From assembly GCA_944474755.1 (NCBI GenBank), contig OX104111.1, positions 94,344,805 to 94,408,804 of the forward strand: a stretch of DNA of 64,000 nt. Reading direction: 5' to 3'. Of the stretch, positions 11,225-24,682 are shown piece by piece. Both the position numbers and the translations under genes were made by a program. The stretch comes from Limnoperna fortunei (taxonomy: Eukaryota > Mollusca > Bivalvia > Mytilida > Modiolidae). Under the pieces are notes generated by a model. That model saw only the letters and a program-made list of their open reading frames with translations. It was not told the DNA's origin and searched no databases. Within the stretch, counting starts at the first letter, position 1; every line of letters begins with the position of its first letter.

Positions 11225-11732
11225 GTTAAGTATAGTATTTATGTAGCAATTGTCGACATGTCAATTCTAATGTTATGTTTACCTGTGCTGGCTCATTAAC
11301 ATACCTGTTTGGCGAGTTTAAAACCGATCAACGTTGACTCAGAAATAAATCAAGCAGAAAACAGGAAGTTTGGTCTAGATTAAATCAAAACGTTTAAAGG
11401 TGTTCGGAAGAGGCTTGATTTTTGTACAAGCAACAAAATGTTACTTTTTGTATTCTTTTATGCTTGAGTAACATTAAAACTATTTTCATGTTTTTTTTTC
11501 TGGTAAACATTAAATTGAAAGAAGTCACCTTTAATATTTGACGTTATTTATTCTTAACTGTTAACGTGACAATTTGCAGAAACAATATTTTATTTATATA
11601 CTTATATACATGTTTATTGTATATTTAAATACGGTAAAACAACAAGGATTTGTCTTGCCGATTTTTTATTTAGAATATTTTAATATTTTAAAGATTACTA
11701 TAAAATTAACAGAACAGGAGAAACGATTTTAA
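11225..11732. other. Putative promoter-proximal region of the CABIT gene
   Basis: Upstream of the - strand gene. No TATA box at a convincing distance, no CpG-rich block and no recognised element. Any promoter here is inferred from position only. Confidence 0.25.
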
Positions 11733-12126
11733 GGGACCGGTCAATATTTAATGGGGGGGGGGGGGGGTGGAGTGGGACCGGTGCATTTAAAATTATCATT
11801 AAACAAAAGCGATGTCCCATCTCTCCCCAAAATAAAAAAAATTCTGTCATACATCAGATGTGTTATAAATCGGTTATCCTAGCCAGTAAATAATATAGTT
11901 ACAATAAGGTATTTTTGTCTGTTAAACAAAATGTTTTGGGTTGCAGTAAGTTGGCTTTAATTACAATTTAAGAAAAAAACGTTTCGTTGATGATTTTGTT
12001 ATGAAAAAAAAGTGTCCTATCAGCGCTGAAAATAATAATACTAGAAGTCCCATAAATATGCAAAAAAGTATGCATCATATTGCTTTTTTGCATCGGTCCC
12101 CACCCCCCATAAATATTGACTGATCA
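11733..12126. mobile_element. Inverted-repeat element containing a 15-G run
   Basis: The left arm (GGGACCGGTCAATATTTAAT, a G run at 11753-11767, then GTGGAGTGGGACCGGTGCA) is mirrored at 12088-12126 (TGCATCGGTCCCCACCCCCC, then ATAAATATTGAC). The arms are about 40-50 bp with some mismatches, and the unit is about 394 bp. It is non-coding and probably a MITE. Confidence 0.55.
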
Positions 12127-14650
12127 CCAAACAGATGGAATGTTACTTGGTGAAAAGGGGGAGTGGAGATATGTGTGTTATATACTAGTAAAATGTCAAT
12201 ACACATCAACGATTTGTCTTTGCACCCAGGGTTTATTTGCTGTAAATTGTGACAGATGTTTCATAAATTATTTACAAGTTTATTCCTAGACGTCAGCGGT
12301 CATGGAATGGACAAAAATCGGTTGGTGTATCCGGAGACATATAAAACTGTTGTCTATCAACGAACAATTAATCGACTAACTAAATTATTATGTATATGGG
12401 AAAAAAGAATGATTTCGAAATAATTACAAATCAATCACCAAGTCAATACCTGATATGTGATTATAACGAAAACGTCAGATGTACGCAAACTGACAATCAA
12501 TACAGACAGGTGACTCTATGTTAATGATTTAAGGTGTTATGAACCACTTAAAAGTCAAACTGACCAACAAAAAAAACCCCCAAAAGTCACCAAAAAATCA
12601 ATTGTTACCATTTATCTCCTGAACGAAGCCTTAGTTGAGTTTAAAAATTTGAAGTTTATTGCGCAATTTCAGGTCAGCCCAACATACTCAAAGTTTCGTG
12701 TCGATCATAAAGCTCATCTCTGAGAAAAGAGTAAAGAAAAAAATTGAAAAAAGGAATAAAAATACGCAATATGTCTGTCAAATGAAGTTCATAAATTAGA
12801 TATCTATTTGTAAAATAAAACGCAAACGCTAAGCTCTTCTTCGAAATACCTCAAGATTCATTTAGTTTATAAAAAAGGGTAATTAAGTCATATATTACGG
12901 TTCATTAGAGGACATTAGTGGTGTGCAGCCATTAAAATTCTGAAATGCTTGCGCGTACTGTTATTTTTCTATCAGTATTTTTGTTCTTAACATTTAAGCG
13001 TTTACTGTGTAAAATTTATTAACTGAGATTGTGAAATAAAATAAAATAAGACTACTTTATCATGGACATTTACTTACATTCATATTTTATGAATAAGACA
13101 TGAAATAAAAAGACTTGTCGTATATAAAAACAAACATGCAACGTATCACCTGTTTGTTTGTCTGTATGTTTCAGGATTGTCCATAAAATAACAATTCTTT
13201 TAGATGTGTTGGTGTAAGAAAATACATTGATCTTTAAATACTAATTTAAATCTTAATTCTTTTTTTAAAAATAAATGAGTAGGTTTACTACAATCAAACA
13301 AAGAAATTCCTCCCACACATGTTTAACAATGTATTTTAAAATATATAAATTAACAGGTCATTTTTTTTTTATTTTGACAAATACTTATAGGTGTCTATAC
13401 TGTGCCAAATATTGAGTCATCATAATTCTTCATTGAACAGGATAATGGATTTGTAATAAAGATTAAAGATCTAGTCACCTAGTAGGAGGCAGTGTACTGC
13501 ATGGGTACACACTGTGACCTATTGCCACCAAAATCCATAAAACTCTTAAAAGTAGATGTCAATTTTAACACTTATTAATTTTTTTCTACATAAGTTCATG
13601 TATGGGATTTTTGTTATGGCAGCAATAATAGTAAAAGTGATTGAGAATGTTTTTTGAACATTAAAAGCCCAGAAATATAACGAAAAATAGAAGATCAATA
13701 TTAAACCACATAATGTTGTCTGAACCATGGTATGGCGGACCGTAAAGACTACTACATGTATATCAAGATCCGTCCGTAAGTAAAGCTATACGGACTCAAT
13801 TTTGTTCAACTTTGTTGTTATTATATTTGTCAGGCGTTCCGCCCAGATAGACCATCCTTTATTATGTATATTTAATGAGTGGCTGAGTGGCTAAAATATA
13901 TTATACGAATCTCTTGTGTATTTTACTAACCTGAATGATTAAAACAAACAAAAAACCCCCAAAACCACATTTTTCAGAGGTCACAATTTGCTAGCTGAGT
14001 ATAACATGAAAATATCTTGTTAATTATTTCTGTCCTACTACATGTATTTAAATTAATACAAATGTAAAACTTAGTACAGAGAGAACATTAAGACGTTGGA
14101 ATTTCATTGAAGCAGATCACTGATCACACTGGTGTAATGCTCCATTTAAAAATCGTGTAACAAAATTGTACCAGTACTTTATGCTAAAATTATAACAAAA
14201 GAAAAAGCAATAAAATCAATCAGAATTGATTGTCTACAGAACAGATATCACGAACACGTGAAGACGTTTTTCCTAGGGGAAATGTACATCCATTATATGA
14301 AAGAAAAAATTAAATATCACCGACTAGACATTTAATGTTTTTACCCTGGTTGATGACACCAGGAAGGTAACACGACTCCGCAGAGAATATTGTATTGTTC
14401 TTAAAAGAGGATAAAAGTGTCTATTGAAAATTGAAAAAGAAAAACCACCAAATTTGCTGTTTTTACAAACAAAACAGAGTCTCACTTGGTGGCCAAGGTT
14501 GCACGTATAGAGGTCAACTAAAATAATTTACAATGTAGTTGTAATTTTAAAATTGTATTTGTTTTTAAAATAAGCTATTTTGCACATTCATAACTAATGT
14601 AAAGAGACAAGTTCATGTAATTTGACTACTCATTGTTTCTTACTTGTAGA
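12127..14650. other. Intergenic AT-rich DNA, no feature recognised
   Basis: Scattered A and T runs and short frames only. No splice-framed coding segment or inverted-repeat element was convincing. Confidence 0.4.
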
Positions 14651-14699
14651 ATATAATTTCTGCTGTTATAGTTTCTCTATATATCCTTTATTTTTCAGA

Positions 14700-14822
14700 T
14701 GCCACCTAAAACAAACAGACTTGATCAAGGAAAGTACCTCGGTCAGGAGACTCTGTGGTCATTCTCTCGTCGATCTTGTCTTGCTGATACTATTTGCTGT
14801 TTGTTTCCTCTCTATCTTGTAA
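14700..14822 (+). CDS. Candidate terminal exon ending in a transmembrane segment
   Basis: A good acceptor (TTTATTTTTCAG|A at 14699/14700) opens a frame reading CHLKQTDLIKESTSVRRLCG, then a hydrophobic stretch (LVDLVLLILFAVCFLSIL) directly before TAA. This is the layout of a C-terminal membrane anchor. AATAAA occurs near 15103 and 15209. I cannot find upstream exons or a family match. A second frame from the same acceptor region starts with ATG and runs 48 codons. It could equally be chance. Confidence 0.28.
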   Translation, partial: CHLKQTDLIKESTSVRRLCGHSLVDLVLLILFAVCFLSIL

Positions 14823-15504
14823 TAATAGACCTAAACACGTGTTGACCCACAGTGATATATTTTTGTCACAACGGACATGTTGGTTGCAGTTTTAGTCCTG
14901 AATATAGATGATGACTGATTACAGGAAGTTAGGTAGTATTTCTCCGGTAGTTACATCTCTTTTTAAAGTAGACAAGGGTGCCGTTTCATAAAGTGGTGCA
15001 CGTCATTTCATTTAAATTGCGTGGGATAACGAGTACGTTAATTTAATAGAGATCGCTTTACACCAACCTTGGTTCCGATTAGCCCAATGATTTCATAGGA
15101 GAATAAATTTTTAAAAAATTTACAACGTTGGACGGGCGACGGAACAATGACAGCGGACGCAGCGCAATTGCTTTAGTTTATATTGACTTTTTGTTCCAGG
15201 TAAGATAATAAAGCATGATGGGGTTGTGATGGTTTGATTACATTCGGAATAACGTATCGGTAGACCTGACAATATAAATGTTACGTTTGTGAAAAAGAAG
15301 ACATCTTAGATCATGACTTACTTTTGCTATGATATTGAAAAACCTAACTTCTTCCATGTAATGGGAGACTACCCTTTTTGTCTCATCCTACTGCAAGAAT
15401 ACCATTCTGCCCCCTCCCTGTACTGGCATACCACCCTTTTTGTCTTCTTTGAATGGTAGACCATGGCAGATGAATTCTATGAACATTGGTCTATCTTATT
15501 TCCT
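14823..15504. other. Spacer between candidate exon and 26-bp satellite
   Basis: No gene. Near 15360-15480 a loose repetition of TACC(A)CCCTTTTTGTCT occurs twice, possibly a decayed minisatellite. Confidence 0.35.
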
Positions 15505-18500
15505 TGTTAATTTCTTGATTGTGAATTTGTTTCTTCCTAGATAAAGCTGAATACCACTCACTGGACATTAGGCTTAATACCCCTTCCTGGACATTAGGCT
15601 GAATACCCCTCACTGGACATTAGGCTGAAAACCTCTCACTGGACATTAGGATGAATACCCATCACTGGACATTAGGCTGAATACCTCTCACTGGACATTA
15701 GGATGAATACCCATCACTGGACATTAGGCTGAATACCTCTCACTGGACATTAGAATGAATACCCCTCACTGGACATTAGGCTTAATACCCCTCACTGGAC
15801 ATTAGGCTTAATACCCCTTCCTGGACATAAGGCTGCATACCTCTCACTGGACATTAGGATGAATACCCATCACTGGACATTAGGCTTAATACCCCTTCCT
15901 GGACATAAGACTGAATATCCCTCACTAGACATTGGCTGAATACCTCTCACTGGACATTAGGATGAATACCCATCGCTGGACATTAGGCTGAATACCACTC
16001 ACTGGACATTAGGCTGAATACCCATCACTGGACAATAGGCTGAATACCTCTCACTGGACATTAGGATGAATACCCCTTACTGGACATTAGGATGAATACC
16101 TCTCACTGGACATTAGGCTGAATACCCCTCAATGGACATTAGGCTGAATACTCCTCACTGGACATTAGGATGAATACCCCTTACTGGACATTAGGATGAA
16201 TACCCCTTACTGGACATTAGGATGAATACCTCTCACTGGACATTAGGCTGAATACCCCTTGTTGGACATTAGGCTGAATACCCCTTATTGGACATTAGGC
16301 TGAATACCCCTTACTGGACATTAGGATGAATACCTCTCACTGGACATTAGGATGAATACCTCTCACTGGACATTAGGCTAAATACCCCTCACTGGACATT
16401 AGGCTAAATACCCCTCACTGGACATTAGGCTGAATACTCCTCAATGGACATTAGGATGAATATCCCTTACTGGAATACCTCTCACTGGACATTAATTATA
16501 AGCTGAATACCTCTCACTGGACATTAGGCTAAATACCCCTCACCGGACATTAGGCTGAATACCCCTTACTGGACATTAAGCTGAATACCTCTCACTGGAC
16601 ATTAGGCTGAATACTCCTCACTGGACATTAGGATGAATACCCCTTACTGGAATACCTCTCACTGGAGATTAATTATAAGCTGAATACCCCTCACTGAACA
16701 TTAGGATGAATACCTCTCACTGGCTATTACGCTGGATACCTCTCACCTGACATTAGGCTGAATACCCCTCAATGGACATTATGCTAAATACCCTTAAATG
16801 AAAATTAGGCTGAATACCCCTTACGGGACGTTAGGATGAATACCTCTCATTGGAAATTAGGCTGAATACCCTTTACTAGACATAAGGCTTAATTCCTTTT
16901 ACTGGACATTAGGCTGGATATTTCTCATTTGGCATTAGGATAAATACCTCTCACTGTTAATTTCTTGATTGTAAATTTGTTTCTTCCTAGATATAGCTGA
17001 ATACCACTCACTAGACATAAGGCTGAATACACCTCATTGGACATTAGGCTGAATACCCTTCACTGGACATTAGGCTGAATACCTCTCACTGGACATTAGT
17101 CTGGATACCTCTCACTGGACATTAGGCTGAATACCCCTCACTGGGCATTAGGCTGAATACCTCTCACTGGACATTAGGCTGAATACACTTACATGGATAT
17201 TAGGCTGTATACCTCTCGCTGGATATTAGGCTGAATACCTCTCACAGGACATACTCTTAATACCCTCAATGGACATTAGGATGAATATCTCTCACTGGAT
17301 TTAAGGTTTAATACCCCTTATTAGACATTAGGATGACTACCCCTTACTGGATATTAGGCTGAATACCCCTCAATGGACATTAGGCTGAATACCCCTCAAT
17401 GGACATTAGGCTGAATACCCCTCAATGGACATTAGGCTAAATACCCCTCAATGGACATTAGGCTGAATACCCCTCAATGGACATTAGGCTGAATACCCCT
17501 CAATGGACATTAGGCTAAATACCCCTCAATGGACATTAGGCTGAATACCCCTCAATGGACATTAGGATGAATACCCCTTACTGGATATTAGGCTGAATAC
17601 CCCTCAATGGACATTAGGCTAAATACCCCTCAATGGACATTAGGATGAATACCCCTCAATGGATATTAGGCTAAATACCCCTCACTGGACATTAGGATGA
17701 ATACCTCTCACTGGACATTAGGATGAATACCCCTTACTGGATATTAGGCTGAATACCCCTCAATGGACATTAGGCTAAATACCCCTCAATGGACATTAGG
17801 CCGAATACCCCTCAATGGACATTAGGCTAAATACCCCTCAATGGACATTAGGCTGAATACCCCTCAATGGACATAAGGCTGAATACCCCTCAATGGATAT
17901 TAGGCTGAATACCCCTCAATGGACATTAGGCTAAATACCCCTCAATGGACATTAGGCTGAATACCCCTCAATGGACATTAGGCTGAATACCCCTCAATGG
18001 ACATTAGGCTAAATACCCCTCAATGGACATTAGGCTGAATACCCCTCAATGGACATTAGGATGAATACCCCTTACTGGATATTAGGCTGAATACCCCTCA
18101 ATGGACATTAGGCTAAATACCCCTCAATGGACATTAGGCTGAATACCCCTCAATGGACATTAGGCTAAATACCCCTCAATGGACATTAGGCTGAATACCC
18201 CTCAATGGACATTAGGCTGAATACCCCTCAATGGATATTAGGCTGAATACCCCTCAATGGACATTAGGCTAAATACCCCTCAATGGACATTAGGCTGAAT
18301 ACCCCTCAATGGACATTAGGCTGAATACCCCTCAATGGACATTAGGCTAAATACCCCTCAATGTACATTAGGCTGAATACCCCTCAATGGACATTAGGCT
18401 GAATACCCCTCAATGGACATTAGGCTTAATACCCCTCAATGGATATTAGGCTAAATACCCCTCACTGGACATTAGGATGAATACCTCTCACTGGACATTA

Positions 18501-18760
18501 GGATGAATACCCCTTACTGGATATTAGGCTGAATACCCCTCAATGGACATTAGGCTAAATACCCCTCAATGGACATTAGGCTGAATACCCCTCAATGGAT
18601 ATTAGGCTAAATACCCCTCACTGGACATTAGGATGAATACCTCTCACTGGACATTAGGATGAATACCCCTCAATGGACATTAGGCTGAATACCTCTCACT
18701 GGTAATTAGGCTGAATGCCTCTCACTGGACATTAGGCTGAATACCTCTCACTGGACATTA
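15505..18760. repeat. 26-bp satellite array (~124 units)
   Basis: Head-to-tail units contain GAATACCCCTCAATGGACAT followed by TAGGCT. The left half (15.5-16.9 kb) is mostly the CACTGG variant. The right half (17.3-18.7 kb) is dominated by CAATGG and is much more homogeneous, with larger blocks recurring, marked by CCTTACTGGATATT at about 17.34, 17.57, 17.72, 18.07 and 18.51 kb. The flank TGTTAATTTCTTGATTGT appears both at the left edge (15505) and inside the array (16955), 1,450 bp apart. The unit is not a multiple of three and stop codons interrupt the frames. Confidence 0.92.
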
Positions 18761-19690
18761 CTTCAATGTATCATTAAGACACCAATTATGTTAGTGATCT
18801 GTTATAAAAGGGACTAATAAAACAGACATCAATCAAGCATTTTGGAACATCAACTATATTAATATGATGATATTAGTCTTGAAAAACAACAATTAAATTA
18901 CAATAAATAAATAAATACCAGTTATGTATCTATTTTCCTTTTTATTGTACTTTGGAATAAATAAATACAAGAAAAACTAAATGAAGATAAATGAGTAATA
19001 AAATGGTGTTAATGGCTAACAAAATTGCTTAAAACAGCATAATTGTTCCTTAATGTATGGCTATTTCTAGCACCATAAATATCTAAAACAAAAATATCAA
19101 AACAAGGGCAAGAATTAAAATGATAAATTAAGGAATGTCTTTGGGATTTGAACATAGGTTGTAAATTTCTTGCATAATGAGTTACAAAAAATAGTGAATG
19201 TCATCTACTCAGATAATTTGAGAAGGTAAATTTATTATGTCAAAGAAGAGTTCGAAATAAAGTTAACAATAGATGCAAGACAGACAATAGAGAAAAAAGT
19301 GATGAGAAAAGCTCACATGAACATGTGGCTTAGTGAGCTAACAATATATTAATGCAATGTACGAAGAATTCTCATAATAGCAAAATTATACAAATCTGTA
19401 TCTGAGCAAGAAATATTAATAAAATGTACATTATGATAAATAAAAACAGGATTTCATATTTGTGTGTTAAAATATTGTACATAAAATAAATTATAATCCT
19501 TAAAAAGGTTATTAGTATGTGTATATAAAAAATATCTTAAAAAAATTTAAACAGTCTGTAAAAAGACATCAATACTGCCACAACCAACATTATAATTACT
19601 GTACTTATCTGTGGACCATTTTATAACAAGCTATAAGGAGGCTTTGTACACTAAAATAAATCTGTAAATAAATTTTCTTAAAACTTGCCA
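18761..19690. other. AT-rich spacer
   Basis: No gene recognised. Near 19310-19345 AGCTCACATGAACATG followed by GCTTAGTGAGCT resembles the terminal hairpin of the composite elements at 22554 and 39697 and may be a remnant end. Confidence 0.35.
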
Positions 19691-20085
19691 TAGACTTAGT
19701 TTGTTTTTATAATTAGAGGGTCATAGGCATCTGAACCTGAAAGAAACTAAACAACTATACAATTCTTTATCCAGCTTTGTTCAACAATTCTGCAAGAGTT
19801 GGCCAACACATATGCATAAAAAATAATCATTCTGCAGATCTTGATGAGCTGAATAATTTTGTATTGAAAAGATTTTTTCTAGCTCTTATGTTTTCAAGAT
19901 ATTGAGGGAAAAAAATACAAAATCGAAAATTTTGACAATTTAGGGGCAATAACTCCTATAAGACATCGTCACTTAACTTGAACTCAGTTGAAAGTCATGT
20001 TGAGCTGTTGATGCTGAGGAAGGAGGTTCACTTCATATTTTCTGTATCTTTTATATTGATAGCTCTTTCCATGAAAAAAAATAAA
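19690..20085 (+). repeat. Diverged partial copy of the composite repeat
   Basis: Landmarks shared with the neighbouring element, in the same order: ATCTGAACCTGAAAGAAAC, TTATCCAGCTTTGTTC, TTTTCAAGATATTGAGG, GACAATTTAGGGGCAATAAC and CTCCTATAAG. It lies immediately left of the fuller copy in the same orientation. Confidence 0.6.
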
Positions 20086-20090
20086 TAACT

Positions 20091-22590
20091 AGAGGCTCCC
20101 AGGAGCCTGTATCGCTCACCTGAACCTGAAACCAAACAACCCTTTTTTATCCAGCTTTTCTTTGCTATAAGGAATTGCCCAACACTTCTGCAAAAATCAT
20201 TAATTTTAATGATTACCTTTTAAGGGAAATAACTCCTATAAGGAGGATCTTTTGATGGTTAGAGGGAGAAGGGAGGTTCACTTCAAATTTGCTGTACCTG
20301 TTATACTTTTTTAACTATCAGTTGAAAACTCTCTCAACCCCCCCCCACCCCCCTTTTTTTCATTTTTTCTATTTTAATCCAATGTAGCTATGTAGGTAGT
20401 CAGGTGTCATGATTTGCACAATTTTGGTAGAGGACATCCTAAAGATGATGTGTGCAATGTTTCAAAGCAGTCCTTTCATTGGTTTAAGAGGAGAAGATTT
20501 TTTAAAATCAGGTAAAATTGATTAAAAAAATGTTCAAGGAGAATAATTCCTAAACGGTTCATCAGACAATCTTGACCCTTAAGTCATTTTTGTAGCCCTC
20601 ATAGAGCAGAACAATTAAGCAATGCTAACTTTTTCTCTAGTTCTAATAATTTTCAAGATTTTGAGGCCAAAATGTAAAAAATAATCAATTTCGACAATTA
20701 AAGGGCAATAACTCCTATAAGGAGTCATCATACAACTTCAACCCAATGGAGTGTTTCGTAGAGCTTTTGATGCAGATGAAGGCATGTCTCTTCGGTTTTC
20801 CTGTATCTGTTACACTTTTTTAAATATAAGCCAAAAACTGTATTTTACCGCCCCCACCCCCCATCCTATTTTTAGCCATGGTGGCCATGTTGGTTAATCT
20901 GCAGCCATGGTAGGTGCAAACTTGGTTGACGACATTTGACAGATGATGTGTACAAAGTTTCAAAGCAGTACTTTCAGTTGTTTCAGAGGAGAAGATTTTA
21001 AAAAATCAATTAAAACCGATTAAAAAAAACAGTTCAATGGGAATAACTCTTAAACGGTTAATCAGACAATCTTGACCCTTAAGTCATTTTTGTAGTCCTC
21101 ATAGAGCAGAACAATTAAGCAACGCTAACTTTTCCTCTAGTTCTAATAATTTTCAAGATTTTGAGGCTAAAATGTCAAAAATAATCAATTTCGACAATTA
21201 AAGGGCAATAACTCCTATAAGGAGTCATCATACAACTTTGTTTCGTAGAGCTTTTGATGCAGATGAAGGCATGTCTCTTCGGTTTTCCTGTATCTGTTAC
21301 ACTTTTTTAAATATAAGCCAAAAACTGTATTTTACCGCCACCCCCCATCCTATTTTTAGCCATGGTGGCCATGTTGGTTAATCTGCAGCCATGGTAGGTG
21401 CAAACTTGGTTGAGGACATTTGACAGATGATGTGTACAAAGTTTCAAAGCAGTACTTTCAGTTGTTTCAGAGGAGAAGATTTTAAAAAATCAATTAAAAC
21501 CGATTAAAAAAAACAGTTCAAGGAGAATAACTCTTAAACGGTTAATCAGACAATCTTGACCCTTAAGTCATTTTTGTAGCCCTCATAGAGCAGAACAATT
21601 AAGCAATGCTAACTTTTCCTCTAGTTCTAATAATTTTCAAGATTTTGAGGCTAAAATGTCAAAAATAATCAATTTCGACAATTAAAGGGCAATAACTCCT
21701 ATAAGGAGTCATCATACAACTTCAACCCAATGGAGTGTTTCGTAGAGCTTTTGATGCAGATGAAGGCATGTCTCTTCGGTTTTCCTGTATCTGTTACACT
21801 TTTTTAAATATAAGCCAAAAACTGTATTTTACCGCCCCCCCCCAATCCTATTTTTAGCCATGGTGGCCATGTTGGTTAATCTGCAGCCATGGTAGGTGCA
21901 AACTTGGTTGAGGACATTTGACAGATGATGTGTACAAAGTTTCAAAGCAGTACTTTCAGTTGTTTCAGAGGAGAAGATTTTAAAAAATCAATTAAAACCG
22001 ATTAAAAAAAACAGTTAAAGGAAAATAACTCTTAAACGGTTAATCAGACAATCTTGACCCTTAAGTCATTTTTGTAGCCCTCATAGAGCAGAACAATTAA
22101 GCAATGCTAACTCTTTCTCTAGTTCTAATAATTTTCAAGATTTTGCGGCAAAAATGGCAAAAATCATCAATTTTGACAATTAAAGGGCAATAACTCCTAC
22201 AAGGAGTCATCATACAACTTTGACCCAATGGAGTGTTTTGTAGAGCTTTAGATGCTGAAGAAGGAAGGTCTCTTCGGTTTTCCTGTATCTGTTATACTTT
22301 TTGAACTATAAGCAAAAAACTGTATTTTGACCCCTCTGTTCTATTTTTAGCCATGGCGGCCATGTTGGTTGGTCTGAGACCATGATTTGGGCAAACTTGG
22401 TAGAGGGCATTTTACTGATGATGTATGCAAAGTTTCAAAGCAATCCCTTCAGTGGTTTTGGAGGAGAAGATTTCTGAAGGAAAGTTAACGACGACGACGA
22501 CGACGATGACGGACGACGACGACGGACGACGACGGACGCCAAGTGATGGCAATAGCTCACATGACCCTTTGGGTCAGGTGAGCTAAAAAG
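20091..22590 (+). mobile_element. Composite repeat element with ~0.5-kb tandem interior and a 3' hairpin
   Basis: The left end carries AGGCTCCCAGGAGCCT and GCTCACCTGA. The right end is an imperfect hairpin, AGCTCACATGACCC-TTT-GGGTCAGGTGAGCT (22554-22584), followed by AAAAA, so the extreme ends are inverted (GCTCACCTGA / TCAGGTGAGC). The interior holds about four tandem units. The landmark ATCAGACAATCTTGACCC falls at 20561, 21061, 21545 and 22043 (periods 500, 484, 498). A GAC-rich microsatellite (about 22487-22540) precedes the hairpin. No protein is encoded. It matches a bivalve-wide repeat style I recall, and the class (MITE-like or Helitron-like) is not settled. Confidence 0.75.
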
Positions 22591-23832
22591 GAGCTACATT
22601 ATTGTAGCTAATACTGATTTAGCACAGGTTCACCTTTAATACCAAATATTTTACCAGTATGAGCATTAGAAAAGGATCAATAAAAATCAGATAATAGAAA
22701 CAACTAAAATTATATCTTTAAAAGGTCTTACGCCTTCACCCAATGCATCCTCCCAATTCATGGTTTATGACTCAACATTTGCTTCAGACGGACATGGAGT
22801 CTGAACCATTGACTTGGCAGGATGTCCCAAATGGTTGAAAATATATTTTTGAAAGATTTTCACAGTAATTTTTTCTATTTTTCTTGCAGATCATGTTTCA
22901 CTATAAAGGTACCACAGATCATTAGAATATTCCAGTAAAAAAAGGAAAATATAATATAAAAAGACCTGATCATAATATCACATTGTATAATTGTAAATAC
23001 TTTTCTACAGTTTTTATACAACTGATAATACCCTGTAGATGAAGATAAGAGTAATTACAGTCCAAATGAACTTTCCATACTGAAGGGATATATATATATA
23101 ATATGTATGCATTTCGTTTTTGTACTATAAAACACTTATTTTTGTGTATTGTATCTATATTATAAGTTATATACGTTCATATCTGTAGATATGGAGATTT
23201 AAACACCTGAAGTGCCCCAAGTATGCCCTGAGGCAAAGCCAAAGGGTGAACAGGGGTGCTGTTATTAGTCTGAAATAATGGATTTTCAGGTACTTTGTCA
23301 ATGCAATAGCAGAAGTAAAAGTAACATTTTCATCATTATCAAAGAAGTTTGATTGAAATTTGATAAAAAGAGGCTTTTTTACAAGGTGTAGAGGCACTAC
23401 CTTTGGTAAAACTCTACAGTTTGTTGGATTCAAACACATTTGGACCTTTTGTTAAAGATTACATTATCCTATATATGACACAAACGGATTACCATTTAAA
23501 ATATAAACACATCTAAGTACTTTTGTGCAACTTACGGTTAGCAACACCCAAGGGTATGACTTAGCAACAACCCGGATATATTTGTTCTGTTAAGACGTGT
23601 AACTGACCAATCAAATTCCAGGAATTAGGATTTAGTCAATATTCAGATAGAAAATAATAAATTTCCTTTTTTTTCAAATGTAAGGTGAATATTTAGTTAA
23701 TCAGAAATTAAAATACAAATATATGTATAAATTGGTAAATTATTGACCTTGTTTCATATTATTTCTTATTAGTTATTATATTCTCCATTTAGACCAGATA
23801 TCCTTGAATTTCCCTATTTTTGTTACACAGAG
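22591..23832. other. Intergenic AT-rich DNA downstream of POMGNT1
   Basis: It contains a short TATATA run near 23090. The open frame at 23167-23439 (- strand, 90 codons) has no recognisable motif and is not supported. Confidence 0.4.
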
Positions 23833-24422
23833 CTCCAGATAAAATTTTCTTCATTGGGTTTTTCACCCATCTGATGATTTATTTCATTGAGTATTTTTTT
23901 ATATATCACTTTTATCATTTTTTTAGCCCACTCAAAAATAAGATAATTGGGTTTTTCACACAAATTTATAAAGTTTTTTATGCTGACAAAAATATATTTC
24001 ACTATGGTTTTATACATGTAGATTACATCTATTCATGGTGCCACAACAAAATACTAGACTGGTTCTAACCATAAATAAAATTTTGGAAGAAAAGTATATT
24101 CAACAGGGAACATGCATCTCTTCTTGTGAAATAAGTCTCCATACCTGGAGCACCGTATGCTGCATGAAATATACTTACATTTGGAATACCAAGGTTTCAA
24201 AATAATGGGAATCGTAATTTCGCAACTTTGTGTATTTATTTGAATGAATTAACACAATCACTGAACAATTTTATGCACTCAGTGAGTGAATTAAGCATGT
24301 TTCTAAAACTTGATTGGGTTTTAGGCCTTTGATATTGCGTTTTGCAAAGCAAAGCTATACAAATAATTGGGTTTTATGAAAATTTAATTGCATAATAACG
24401 CAAATACGCAGCTTATCTGGAG
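23833..24422. mobile_element. Inverted-repeat element, CTCCAGATAA ends
   Basis: Perfect 10-bp inverted ends (CTCCAGATAA at 23833-23842; TTATCTGGAG at 24413-24422) enclose 590 bp of AT-rich non-coding DNA. The interior has a recurring TTGGGTTTT motif and an ACGCAAATACGCAG segment next to the right end. No clear target-site duplication. It sits about 200 bp past the POMGNT1 stop codon. Confidence 0.6.
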
Positions 24423-24590
24423 GACAGGTAAAATTAATGTTTAACCTTCAGATTATATTTAATGTCCATACACAAGTTTTTCCCAAGTTCAGAACATAAA
24501 GGTCATTTTATGAGTAGTTTATCTAATAAAAATAAACATCAAGTTATAAGTTCACCTGGTACACATGTGCAGCATTATTTCAATGATATG

Positions 24591-24612
24591 TTTATTTGTT
24601 TATCTGTTTATT
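24591..24612 (-). terminator. POMGNT1: Candidate POMGNT1 poly(A) signals
   Basis: On the - strand AATAAA occurs at 24612-24607, only 7 nt past the stop, and again at 24596-24591. Either would give an unusually short 3' UTR, so a more distal site is also possible. Confidence 0.35.
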
Positions 24613-24618
24613 CTTCAA

Positions 24619-24682
24619 TCATCGTGTCTTCTTTGTTGGTTCAGGCATGTATATAGGTTTAACATCTGCCGGCTTGTGATCT
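24619..24682 (-). CDS. POMGNT1: POMGNT1 exon e17 (terminal)
   Basis: 64 nt including TGA. Acceptor GTTTTCAG|A completes the split Arg codon. Residues 509-529, [19 protein letters not shown], parallel the short variable proline-rich tail of human POMGNT1 (P-I-F-L-E-P). It is separated from e16 by 5.1 kb containing the 42-bp array. Confidence 0.9.

Noticed and set aside
23167..23439. 90-codon - strand frame downstream of POMGNT1
   Set aside because: No motif, no start context, AT-rich surroundings.
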